33,199 nucleotides of DNA from an uncultured Clostridia bacterium (lineage in GTDB: Bacteria; Bacillota; Clostridia; Christensenellales; DTU072): assembly GCA_944362765.1 (NCBI GenBank), contig CALVTP010000017.1:1-33199 (forward strand), given 5' to 3'. The notes under the pieces are model-generated. The model searched no databases, was not told where the DNA came from, and saw nothing but the letters and a program-made list of their open reading frames with translations. Of this stretch, positions 23,843-30,809 are shown piece by piece; the first letter of the stretch is position 1, and every line of letters starts with the position of its first letter. The position numbers and the translations under genes are program-made.

Positions 23843-25252
23843 ATGAAAAACAAATTGACATTTATTGTGGCTTTTTTGGTGGCGGTAACGTTGATTACCG
23901 TAGCCGTTTCGGGCTGTAACGATAAAGAGGGCGATCCCGCTCCCGTCGATGAGGTTTACTACCCCGCCGACGAGGCTCTTTATGCCGACGTTTACCCCGA
24001 TTACGCGAAGGAGGTCTACCTCGAATACGTCTTCGATCCGGAGCTTTCCGCCGAGCAAAACGATCAACTTGAAAAGGAATTGCATGAAACGGGACTCTAT
24101 TGGATAGACATCGACGCGAACGGCGAAGTCGTCTGGGTTCCCGCCGATACCGCCGAAGGCGCGGCGCTCATCGACCCCGACAAACCTACCGTCGTCAATA
24201 TCCACGGTATGATGATGGACGGCTATACGGCGGTCGAAAAATACTACGTCAACTCCACCATAGGTTCGGCGGAGGAATTGGGGCTGCCCGAGGGCACCGA
24301 CTACGCCTCCGTCAAGACGTTGAAGCTTTGGAAGGACAAAGGATGGAACGTCGGTATCTACAATTGGGCGCGCTTTACCGCCGAAAGCATCAACTTTTGG
24401 GACATAGAAAACAAAGTGTGGTCGACCAACGGCACTACCAACGTGCGCTGGGCGAGCTCCGACACAGTTCAACATGACTACCCGATGCAATACTCCGTCG
24501 GAGAGCTGTTCGCCGCCGACTATATCCGTGCCGTCAACTTGCTTCCCGACGACTTCGGTAAGTCCGAGATCCGCTTTACCGCGCACTCCATGGGCGGACA
24601 ATTGGTAGCCGCCGGAGCTTTCCTGCTTTCCGAAGTTTCGAAGGGCGCAACCCCCCAAATCTCACCCGACAAGCTTCCCGACAGAATTACGATGGACGAC
24701 ACCTTCTTCGGCGTCAAGCTGGCGCTGGGGGACAGCGAAATAGATATGTTCCAAAAGGGCTTGACCGTGCGCTGGTCCGGCGAAGCAATGCCCGGGGATC
24801 GCTGCGGCATGGCGTACGCCGAAGCTATCAAAGCGCTCGCTTATCAGGGCGTCGTCATAGAGTATTACTCTTATGACGGCTCGGCGCTGCACCTTGCCAT
24901 TTCCCCCGACATACGCGAAATTCTGTTGGACAATACCTGCTACATCCTGATGAATCCCGACTACGAACACTACTTCACCGCCGTCGGTAAAACCTACATG
25001 AAAATGGGCGACGGACATACTGCCGAAAGACAATTTTCGCAATGCTCCATCGTGCGTGACTACCCGGAGGACGATTCCGGCTTGACCGACGAACAAAAAA
25101 TCGCCTATGCCAACGCCCTTCCCACCGATGAGCTTAGAAAACTTGTCGGAAAAGTCTTCGAGATCACCGAAGGTGCAACGACGCTGACCACTACCGATGA
25201 TGTATACACCGAATTGACTAAAGAGCAGGTGTTGACACGGTTTAGTTTGTAA
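23843..25252 (+). CDS. Lipoprotein with alpha/beta-hydrolase (lipase-like) domain
   Basis: 469 residues. The signal peptide ends VSGC with Cys25 lipidated, so the enzyme is tethered outside the cell. From about residue 113 the alpha/beta-hydrolase core appears: VVNIHGMMMDG (oxyanion HG at 121-122) and the nucleophile elbow TAHSMGG with Ser249. An acidic residue and a late His would complete the triad, with candidates in MDDTFFG and MGDGHTAE. GGAGGCGG precedes the ATG. Likely hydrolyses an ester or acyl glycan outside the cell; specificity unknown. The stop codon lies inside the arm of an element A. Confidence 0.85.
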   Translation: MKNKLTFIVAFLVAVTLITVAVSGCNDKEGDPAPVDEVYYPADEALYADVYPDYAKEVYLEYVFDPELSAEQNDQLEKELHETGLYWIDIDANGEVVWVPADTAEGAALIDPDKPTVVNIHGMMMDGYTAVEKYYVNSTIGSAEELGLPEGTDYASVKTLKLWKDKGWNVGIYNWARFTAESINFWDIENKVWSTNGTTNVRWASSDTVQHDYPMQYSVGELFAADYIRAVNLLPDDFGKSEIRFTAHSMGGQLVAAGAFLLSEVSKGATPQISPDKLPDRITMDDTFFGVKLALGDSEIDMFQKGLTVRWSGEAMPGDRCGMAYAEAIKALAYQGVVIEYYSYDGSALHLAISPDIREILLDNTCYILMNPDYEHYFTAVGKTYMKMGDGHTAERQFSQCSIVRDYPEDDSGLTDEQKIAYANALPTDELRKLVGKVFEITEGATTLTTTDDVYTELTKEQVLTRFSL

Positions 25253-25379
25253 TTTTCTTCCCGCAAGAGGAAAGTAAGAGTACTTTAATTGCTCGCTATA
25301 ACAGACCCTTATAAAAAAGTTCGCCACCCGTGCGGACTTTTTTCATAAGGAGCTATTGATTGCGGGAAGAAAATTACAA
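25247..25379. repeat. Element A at the 3' end of the lipase gene
   Basis: 133 bp. The left arm TTGTAATTTTCTTCCCGCAA (25247-25266) includes the last Leu codon and the TAA. The right arm (25360-25379) is a perfect 20-bp inverted copy. The core has the hairpin followed by CGGACTTTTTTCATAAGG, in gene orientation. Confidence 0.82.
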
Positions 25380-25833
25380 CCCGCGGCTTGGGGCGCTCTC
25401 GGGGGTGCCTTTCCGCGAAGTGTACAGGATTTAAAGGTATACACCCTACGGGCGCCTCTAGTCATGTACATCTTTGTACACTCCTGCCGGCGCTTCGCAA
25501 AAAATCACCCCCGACACCGGTGTTCCCGGCTGCCACTTGCTCAAATAGCTTTCCATTTTCACCTTCGCCCCAATCCGCTGCGTATCCCGTTCGATACACG
25601 CTCGTCTACATTATTACGGCTGTATTTTATGGTGATGGGTTTATTTGTTATAGCCTTTCCTGCAAGATTAAAGTTAGAGAACTTTTATTGCTCGCGAGAA
25701 CTAAAACCTTATAAAAAAGCTTGTACGCACGTACAGGCTTTTTTCATAAGATAAGACCTGATGCGGGAAGAAAATTACAACCCGCGTAGCAGGACAGGAG
25801 CGAAGCGACTGTCCGTTTTGGAGTTAAGCCTTG
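25380..25833. repeat. Repeat array 4: C, B and second A copy
   Basis: C palindrome at 25399-25514, inverted B near 25568-25620, and an A copy whose right arm GCGGGAAGAAAATTACAA (25763-25780) again carries the inverted lipase tail. A GGACAG...CTGTCC segment follows. The order is the same as in array 3. Confidence 0.75.
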
Positions 25834-25998
25834 ATAATACCGAAGAGAAGGAAGAGATATCGTCTTAGAAAGATAGATTTTGCGGCGGAGTGACGAAATG
25901 AGAGAGCGGCATACGACGTATGCCGCGAACGATATTTCTATACTCCGCCACAAAAGATAATTTCTAAGGGGATAGAAATTTCTTCGAAGCGGTATTAT
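25834..25998. repeat. Module D, intact copy 2
   Basis: 165 bp, the same length as the copy at 21798-21962 and very similar to it throughout, with the same central GCGGCATAC...GTATGCCGC hairpin. Confidence 0.65.
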
Positions 25999-26420
25999 TG
26001 AAATATAGCGGGGTACTATGAGTATATTAAATTTGCTATGATAAACGGTAAAGCAGGCTTCACCGGTATGTGCAATTAAACCAACCACATCTCTTTTTTC
26101 GCCCCAATCCGCTCCGTATCCCGTACTTTACACGCTCGTCTACATCTCGACGACTTCATCTTACAGTGAGGGGATGGTCGGCAGAAGCCCTTCCCGCAAG
26201 AGGAAAGTAAGAGCACTTTTATTTCTCGTGAGAACAAAACCTTATGGAAAAGCTTGTACGCACGTACAGGCTTTTTTCATAAGGTAAGACCTGATGCGGG
26301 AAGAAAATTACAACCCGCGTAGCAGGACAGGAGCGAAGCGACTGTCCGCTTTGGAGCCAACTCTTATAATACCGAAGAGAAGGAAGAGATATCGTCTTAG
26401 AAAGATAGATTTTGCGGCGG
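25999..26420. repeat. Repeat array 4 continued: B, third A copy, truncated D
   Basis: Inverted B (about 26099-26150) and an A copy with right arm GCGGGAAGAAAATTACAA (26296-26313, lipase tail again). The first 55 bp of a D element follow (26366-26420) and stop at GCGGCGG, where unrelated sequence leading to the RhuM gene begins. Confidence 0.7.
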
Positions 26421-26535
26421 AATATTGTAAAAATGAATTATCACTCACACGTCATGGCGCCAAAAGCGTTATGCGTTTTTATCATTGTAAAGGATGACAT
26501 TTTTTTGTGTGAGTTGGATTAAATCAGAAATTTAT

Positions 26536-26564
26536 TTGAAAAAGTACGCGGGATCATATATAAT
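26536..26564 (+). promoter_or_regulatory. Promoter of the RhuM-family gene
   Basis: TTGAAA at 26536-26541, a 17-bp spacer and TATAAT at 26559-26564. The ATG is at 26596 with only a weak GAGAAG as ribosome site. An inverted pair ACTCACAC / GTGTGAGT (near 26443 and 26503) lies upstream. Confidence 0.6.
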
Positions 26565-26595
26565 AAAAATAGAAAGATAAGTGTGAGAAGTTCGC

Positions 26596-27600
26596 ATGAA
26601 AACGCTAATAAAAGAGAATCAGCATTTTATCATCTTTAAGACCGAAGATAGCAAAATTGAAGTTGATGTTCGCTTTCAGGGGGAAACCGTATGGTTGACG
26701 CTTGATCAAATGTCTATGCTGTTTGAAAGGGATAAGTCTACTATCTCCCGCCACATCAAAAATATTTTTGGGGAGGGCGAACTTGTGCGTGAAGCAGTTG
26801 TTGCAAAATTTGCAACAACTGCCGCAGACGGTAAAACCTATCAGGTTGATTACTTTAATCTTGATGTCATCATATCTGTCGGGTATCGCGTAAAATCACT
26901 GCGTGGTACACAATTTCGTCAATGGGCTACAAAACTAATCAACGAATATATCCGTAAAGGGTTTGCGCTTGACGATGACAGGTTGAAGGAACTTGGAGGA
27001 GGCGGTTATTTTAAGGAACTTTTGGAGCGCATCCGAGATATTCGCGCCTCCGAAAAGGTATTTTACCGCCAGATACTTGATATCTATGCAACGAGCATAG
27101 ACTACGATCCTCACTCCGAAATTTCCATTGCGTTCTTTAAAAAAGTACAGAACAAAATTCATTACGCCGTGCATGGTCAAACGGCTGCCGAAGTCATCTT
27201 TAACCGTGCAGATGCAGAAAAAGAATTTATGGGACTTACCACGTTTACGGGCAACCGCCCCCATCTGCAAGATGCCGTTATAGCAAAGAATTATCTCAAC
27301 GAAAAAGAATTGCGCAGCCTCGGTCAAATCGTTTCAGGGTATCTTGATTTTGCAGAAAGACAGGCTGAGCGAGAGCAGCCCATGACGATGGCTGACTGGT
27401 CAGCACATTTAGATCGGATACTTACAATGAGCGGTGAAAAACTACTTGTCGGAGCAGGAGCCGTCAGCCACGAGCAGGCAATGGATAAGGCAAAGTCAGA
27501 ATATAAAAAGTATCAGGCAAGAACTCTCTCCGAAGTGGAGCAAGCATATCTTGATTGCATAAGTGAATTAAATCAGAAAGCGGAAAATGATAAAAAATAG
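26596..27600 (+). CDS. RhuM-family protein (virulence RhuM / Fic-associated type)
   Basis: 334 residues. The opening domain carries VDVRFQGETVWLTLDQMSMLFERDKSTISRHIKNIFGEGEL, the hallmark of RhuM-family proteins, which begin with a winged-helix-like region. TTAADGKTYQVDYFNLDVII and GYRVKSLRGTQFRQWATKLI follow. The family is widespread on genomic islands and near restriction or defence genes; its biochemical role is not established. It stands alone here between repeat arrays, with a truncated D element before it, so it was probably acquired. Its TAG stop lies inside a copy of the guaA-tail arm that starts the next array. Confidence 0.85.
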   Translation: MKTLIKENQHFIIFKTEDSKIEVDVRFQGETVWLTLDQMSMLFERDKSTISRHIKNIFGEGELVREAVVAKFATTAADGKTYQVDYFNLDVIISVGYRVKSLRGTQFRQWATKLINEYIRKGFALDDDRLKELGGGGYFKELLERIRDIRASEKVFYRQILDIYATSIDYDPHSEISIAFFKKVQNKIHYAVHGQTAAEVIFNRADAEKEFMGLTTFTGNRPHLQDAVIAKNYLNEKELRSLGQIVSGYLDFAERQAEREQPMTMADWSAHLDRILTMSGEKLLVGAGAVSHEQAMDKAKSEYKKYQARTLSEVEQAYLDCISELNQKAENDKK

Positions 27601-28282
27601 AATGGGAGTAATTTTATTCCCGTATCAATATCTCCTTATGAAAAAAGTCCGCACGGGTGGCGAACTTCTTCATAAGGGTTTGTTTTCGCGAGCAATAAAA
27701 GTACTCTAATTTTAATCTTACGGGAAGGGCTTCCACCGACTATCCCCTCATTATAAAATACAGCCGTCGAGATGTAGACTGCCGTGTAAAGAACGAGATA
27801 CGGAGCGGATTGGGGCGATATTGGGGGTGATTTTTCGCGAAGCGTTATCCTCATGGGCGGGAGGTGGGTTAAGTCTAATCGGAGCAGAGCGACTACCTTG
27901 TCGCCGCTTGCGGCGAAACCTCGAACAAAATCAAAACAACCAAGCAATAAAGGTTTTGTTTTTGTTCGAAAAAGGCGGAGCGGAACCGTCAGATTGACTC
28001 GGAATGATTATGTTATTAATAAAGACCGTTAATGCGGGTGTTTGTCTCAATAATAAGCTAGCTTTAAGCGGGGTGCGCCGAGGAGATTCGATAGGCGAAG
28101 GCATACGCCGAAAGATTTTTTGATTTATCTAAGAAAACGTCCGAAGGCAATACCCCTCGGGGTCTTGTCGAGGGCGCTTTCGACGATAAGGCGGAAAAGA
28201 TTCGGCGTATGTCCTTCGAATATCGGATAGACGAGGCATACGAGTCAAGCCACGAGCTTCGCGCTCCGCCGGAGACGCGGGT
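27597..28282. repeat. Repeat array 5, first part: A, B, C remnant and palindromes
   Basis: The A copy starts with an arm (27597-27623) resembling the guaA 3' end (ATAGAATGGGAGTAATTTT). B follows near 27769-27820, then the first 25 bases of a C module fused to other sequence near 27824-27848. At 27862-27900 the reverse of a motif also seen at 22336 occurs (GGTAGTCGCTCTGCTCCG on the minus strand). A long stem lies at about 27921-27972 (TCGAACAAAA...TTTTTGTTCGA). Bases 28070-28270 hold another imperfect palindrome (CGAAGGCATACGCCGAA and TTCGGCGTATGTCCTTCG). No gene. Confidence 0.65.
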
Positions 28283-28716
28283 ACGATAGAATGGGAGCAA
28301 TTTACTTCCCGTTCAGGTCTTACCTTATGAAAAAAGTCCGTACGTGGTACGAACTTCTTCATAAGGGTTTGTTTTCGCGAGCAATAAAAGTACTCTAATT
28401 TTAAATTTTACGGGAAGGGCTTCCACCGACTATCCCCTCACTATATAATAACGCCGTCGAGATGTAGACGAGCGTGTAAAGTACGAGATACGCAGCGGAT
28501 TGGGGCAAGCAAAGAAAAAAGGCTGTTTGAACAGACAGACGTCGGGATTGCGTTAGTTTGCGGCGAAGCAGGCAATGATGCCTCGTGAGGCATCATTGCC
28601 TGCGGTTTCGGGCGAAACTCCCGCCGATTAGTATCGACATACAATCAAGGGAGCCCCTGTGGGAAACTTGTTTCTTTCGCCCGAAAGCGTCGTGGAATAT
28701 GCCCCAAGACGCGGGT
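28283..28716. repeat. Repeat array 5, second part: A, B and module E copy 2
   Basis: The A copy has a left arm at 28283-28312 carrying the guaA tail with the stop changed to CAA. B lies at about 28456-28507. E occupies 28505-28705, with a perfect 15-bp stem (28568-28582 with 28589-28603, loop TCGTGA) whose sequence is unrelated to that in E copy 1 although the flanks match. Confidence 0.7.
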
Positions 28717-28872
28717 ACGATAGAGTGGGAGTAATTTACTTCCCGTTCAGGTCTTACCTTATGAAAAAAGTCCGTACGTGGTACGAACTTCTTCATAAGG
28801 CTCTTTTTTCGCGAGCAATAAAAGTATTCTATCTTTACTCTTACGGGAAGAAAATTACTCCCACTCTATCGT
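28717..28872. repeat. Element A at the 3' end of guaA
   Basis: 156 bp. The arms at 28717-28746 and 28843-28872 are inverted copies over 30 bp with one mismatch. The guaA-side arm encodes the last five residues, Thr-Ile-Glu-Trp-Glu, and the TAA. In guaA orientation the core forms GTACcacGTAC and runs into CGGACTTTTTTCATAAGG, a likely terminator. Confidence 0.85.
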
Positions 28873-29805
28873 TGAAGGAGGTTTGGTAGTTATATCATAG
28901 ACTACGCGATTGACGCCTTTCACCTCTTTGACGATCCTCGAAGACGCCCTGCGCAGCACGGGATAGGGGAGCTCCACCCAATCGGCGGTGACTGCGTCGT
29001 GGGTATTGATGGCACGGAGCGCTATCATATGCTCGTAGGTTCTGACGCCGTCGGTGACCCCGGTAGACATGGAGTCGTTGATAATGGCAAAGTATTGCCA
29101 AACCTTGGTTCCGAGCCCGGCGTTTTCTATTTCTTCACGGAAGATGGCGTCGGCTTCACGCAGGATGTCGAGCTTTTCACGGGTGATTTCGCCGATGACC
29201 CTGACGCCGAGTCCCGGTCCCGGGAAGGGCTGACGGTCGACGATGAAATCGGGAAGTCCGAGCTCTCTGCCCACTTCGCGAACCTCGAACTTATAAAGGT
29301 CTCTGACGGGTTCCACCAAGCCTTCGAAACCGATGTCTTTCGGCAGCCCGCCGACGTTGTGGTGGGACTTGACGAGCTTGTTTTTGCCGTCGGTACCGGA
29401 TTCTATAATGTCGGGAAGAATGGTGCCTTGCGCCAAAAATTCGATTTTTCCGAGTTTTTTCGCCTCTTCTTCGAAGACTCTTACAAACTCTTCGCCGATT
29501 ATTTTTCTCTTCTTTTCGGGGTCGGACACGCCTTTCAATTTGTCAAGGAATCTGTCTTGAGCGTCTACGGCGACAAGGTTCATGCCGAATTGATCGCGGA
29601 AAACTTTCTGCACCTGCTCGAATTCGCCTTTGCGCAGAAGTCCGTGGTCGACAAATACCGAAATGAGGTTGGAGCCTATCGCCTTATGGATGAGTGCAGC
29701 ACATACCGAGCTGTCCACACCGCCCGAAAGCCCCAAAAGTACCTTTTTGTCGCCCACCTGTTCGCGGATCTTGGCGACTTGGTTTTCGATGAAGTTCTTG
29801 TCCAT
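28855..29805 (-). CDS. guaA: GMP synthase, ATP-pyrophosphatase subunit (no glutaminase domain)
   Basis: 316 residues from the ATG at 29805, which has AGGAGG at ideal spacing; the frame is open 20 codons further up without support. It makes GMP from XMP, ATP and ammonia. The PP-loop SGGVDSS is near residue 29, followed by FVDHGLLR, the [10 protein letters not shown] block, and the dimerisation domain [16 protein letters not shown], ending in the conserved TIEWE. Most bacterial GuaA proteins have about 510 residues with a fused N-terminal glutamine amidotransferase. Here that domain is absent, as in the two-subunit archaeal type, so a separate glutaminase should exist elsewhere. Confidence 0.92.
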   Translation of the reverse strand: MDKNFIENQVAKIREQVGDKKVLLGLSGGVDSSVCAALIHKAIGSNLISVFVDHGLLRKGEFEQVQKVFRDQFGMNLVAVDAQDRFLDKLKGVSDPEKKRKIIGEEFVRVFEEEAKKLGKIEFLAQGTILPDIIESGTDGKNKLVKSHHNVGGLPKDIGFEGLVEPVRDLYKFEVREVGRELGLPDFIVDRQPFPGPGLGVRVIGEITREKLDILREADAIFREEIENAGLGTKVWQYFAIINDSMSTGVTDGVRTYEHMIALRAINTHDAVTADWVELPYPVLRRASSRIVKEVKGVNRVVYDITTKPPSTIEWE

Positions 29806-29866
29806 TGTTCCTCCTGTGGCGGGGCTCGTGGTTTTCCCGAAGCCGCACGCCGTTTCGAATAACAAA

Positions 29867-29895
29867 ATTATACCTTATTCGTCGCCGGTTGACAA
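29867..29895 (-). promoter_or_regulatory. Promoter of guaA
   Basis: Minus strand: TTGTCA (29895-29890), a 17-bp spacer and TATAAT (29872-29867), with a leader of about 55 nt to the ATG. No purine riboswitch structure is evident in this short leader. Confidence 0.6.
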
Positions 29896-30006
29896 TTGAA
29901 TTTTTTATATTGTCGCCCGGGCGGAGAAAATTTTTCGGAAATCTTTCGCTCCGCGCGCCGCGATTTTCAGCCGCATAATTTTTTTCCGGAAAATGAAGAT
30001 AATCGC

Positions 30007-30035
30007 TTGACATCGGACAACCGAATAGTTACAAT
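30007..30035 (+). promoter_or_regulatory. Promoter of rex-adhE
   Basis: TTGACA at 30007-30012, a 17-bp spacer and TACAAT at 30030-30035: near consensus. The leader to rex is about 53 nt. Confidence 0.65.
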
Positions 30036-30038
30036 AAT

Positions 30039-30058
30039 ATCGATAAAAAAATATCGAT
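30039..30058. promoter_or_regulatory. Dyad operator at the rex transcription start
   Basis: ATCGATA, six A's, TATCGAT: a perfect 7-bp inverted repeat over 20 bp, placed at about -3 to +17. Size and AT-rich centre suit a dimeric repressor such as Rex, though it does not match the common TTGTTAA...TTAACAA form. Confidence 0.4.
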
Positions 30059-30095
30059 TAAATCGCGTCGAACGGCGCGGCTTGACGGAGGACGA

Positions 30096-30746
30096 ATGAA
30101 CGGAGAGGTTTCCCTTCAGACATTCCACAGGATGCCGCAATACTTAAAGGCTCTCTACGAATTCAAAAAGGAAGGCAGGGAGAATATTTCCAGCGTGCAG
30201 CTTGCGGAAGCGTTGAACATGACGCCGTCCATCGTAAAAAAGGATCTGTCGCAAGCCAAGATACAGGACGGGAAGCCGAAAGTCGGCTATGCGATAGGGG
30301 ATCTGATTGCGGGTATTTCCGAATTTTTAGGATACAACAATTTAAAAGAAGCGGTGCTTGTCGGGGCAGGGAAGCTCGGGCAGGCACTTTTGGGCTACGA
30401 AGGTTTCGGAGAATACGGGCTGAATATCGTGGCGGGCTTCGACATCGACGACTCGATAATAGGCGGGAAAATTCACGGCAAGCCGATACTTCCTACGGGG
30501 AAGCTGCAGGGCGCCATCGAAAAATTGGGTATAAAGATAGCCATATTGACGGTACCCGCGGAGCACGCTCAGGCGATGGCGGATCTGTTGGTGAAGGCGG
30601 GGATACGAGCTGTCTGGAACTTCACCACGGCGCACATACAGGTGCCGGAGAACATCGCGGTGAGGAACGAAAACATGGCTTCGTCGCTTGCGGTGCTGAG
30701 TGCGCAGCTGCAGGAGATCATAAAAAAAGAGGAAGCGCAGAACTAA
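30096..30746 (+). CDS. rex: Redox-sensing transcriptional repressor Rex
   Basis: 216 residues. An N-terminal winged helix (about 10-80: RMPQYLKALYEFKKEGRENISSVQLAEALN, then TPSIVKKDLS) precedes a Rossmann domain starting VLVGAGKLGQALL with the GxGxxG NAD(H)-binding loop. A C-terminal swapped helix ends the protein. Rex senses the NADH/NAD+ ratio and releases fermentation genes when NADH is high. It lies directly upstream of adhE, a classic Rex target. GGAGGACGA precedes the ATG. Confidence 0.95.
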   Translation: MNGEVSLQTFHRMPQYLKALYEFKKEGRENISSVQLAEALNMTPSIVKKDLSQAKIQDGKPKVGYAIGDLIAGISEFLGYNNLKEAVLVGAGKLGQALLGYEGFGEYGLNIVAGFDIDDSIIGGKIHGKPILPTGKLQGAIEKLGIKIAILTVPAEHAQAMADLLVKAGIRAVWNFTTAHIQVPENIAVRNENMASSLAVLSAQLQEIIKKEEAQN

Positions 30747-30809
30747 AAAACCGCCCTCAAAGGCGTCAAATATAAAAAAAAATAAACCTAAACCGGGAGA
30801 CAAAATACT

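Noticed and set aside
23822-24658. 278-residue minus-strand ORF
   Set aside because: Antisense shadow of the lipase-like lipoprotein, which has a signal peptide, a Ser nucleophile elbow and a ribosome site.
28070-28362. Short minus-strand ORFs of 77-78 residues
   Set aside because: They lie in a large imperfect palindrome within array 5 with no ribosome site or known domain.
29867-30035. Purine riboswitch between guaA and rex
   Set aside because: The guaA leader is only about 55 nt and shows no three-way junction or conserved loop sequences.
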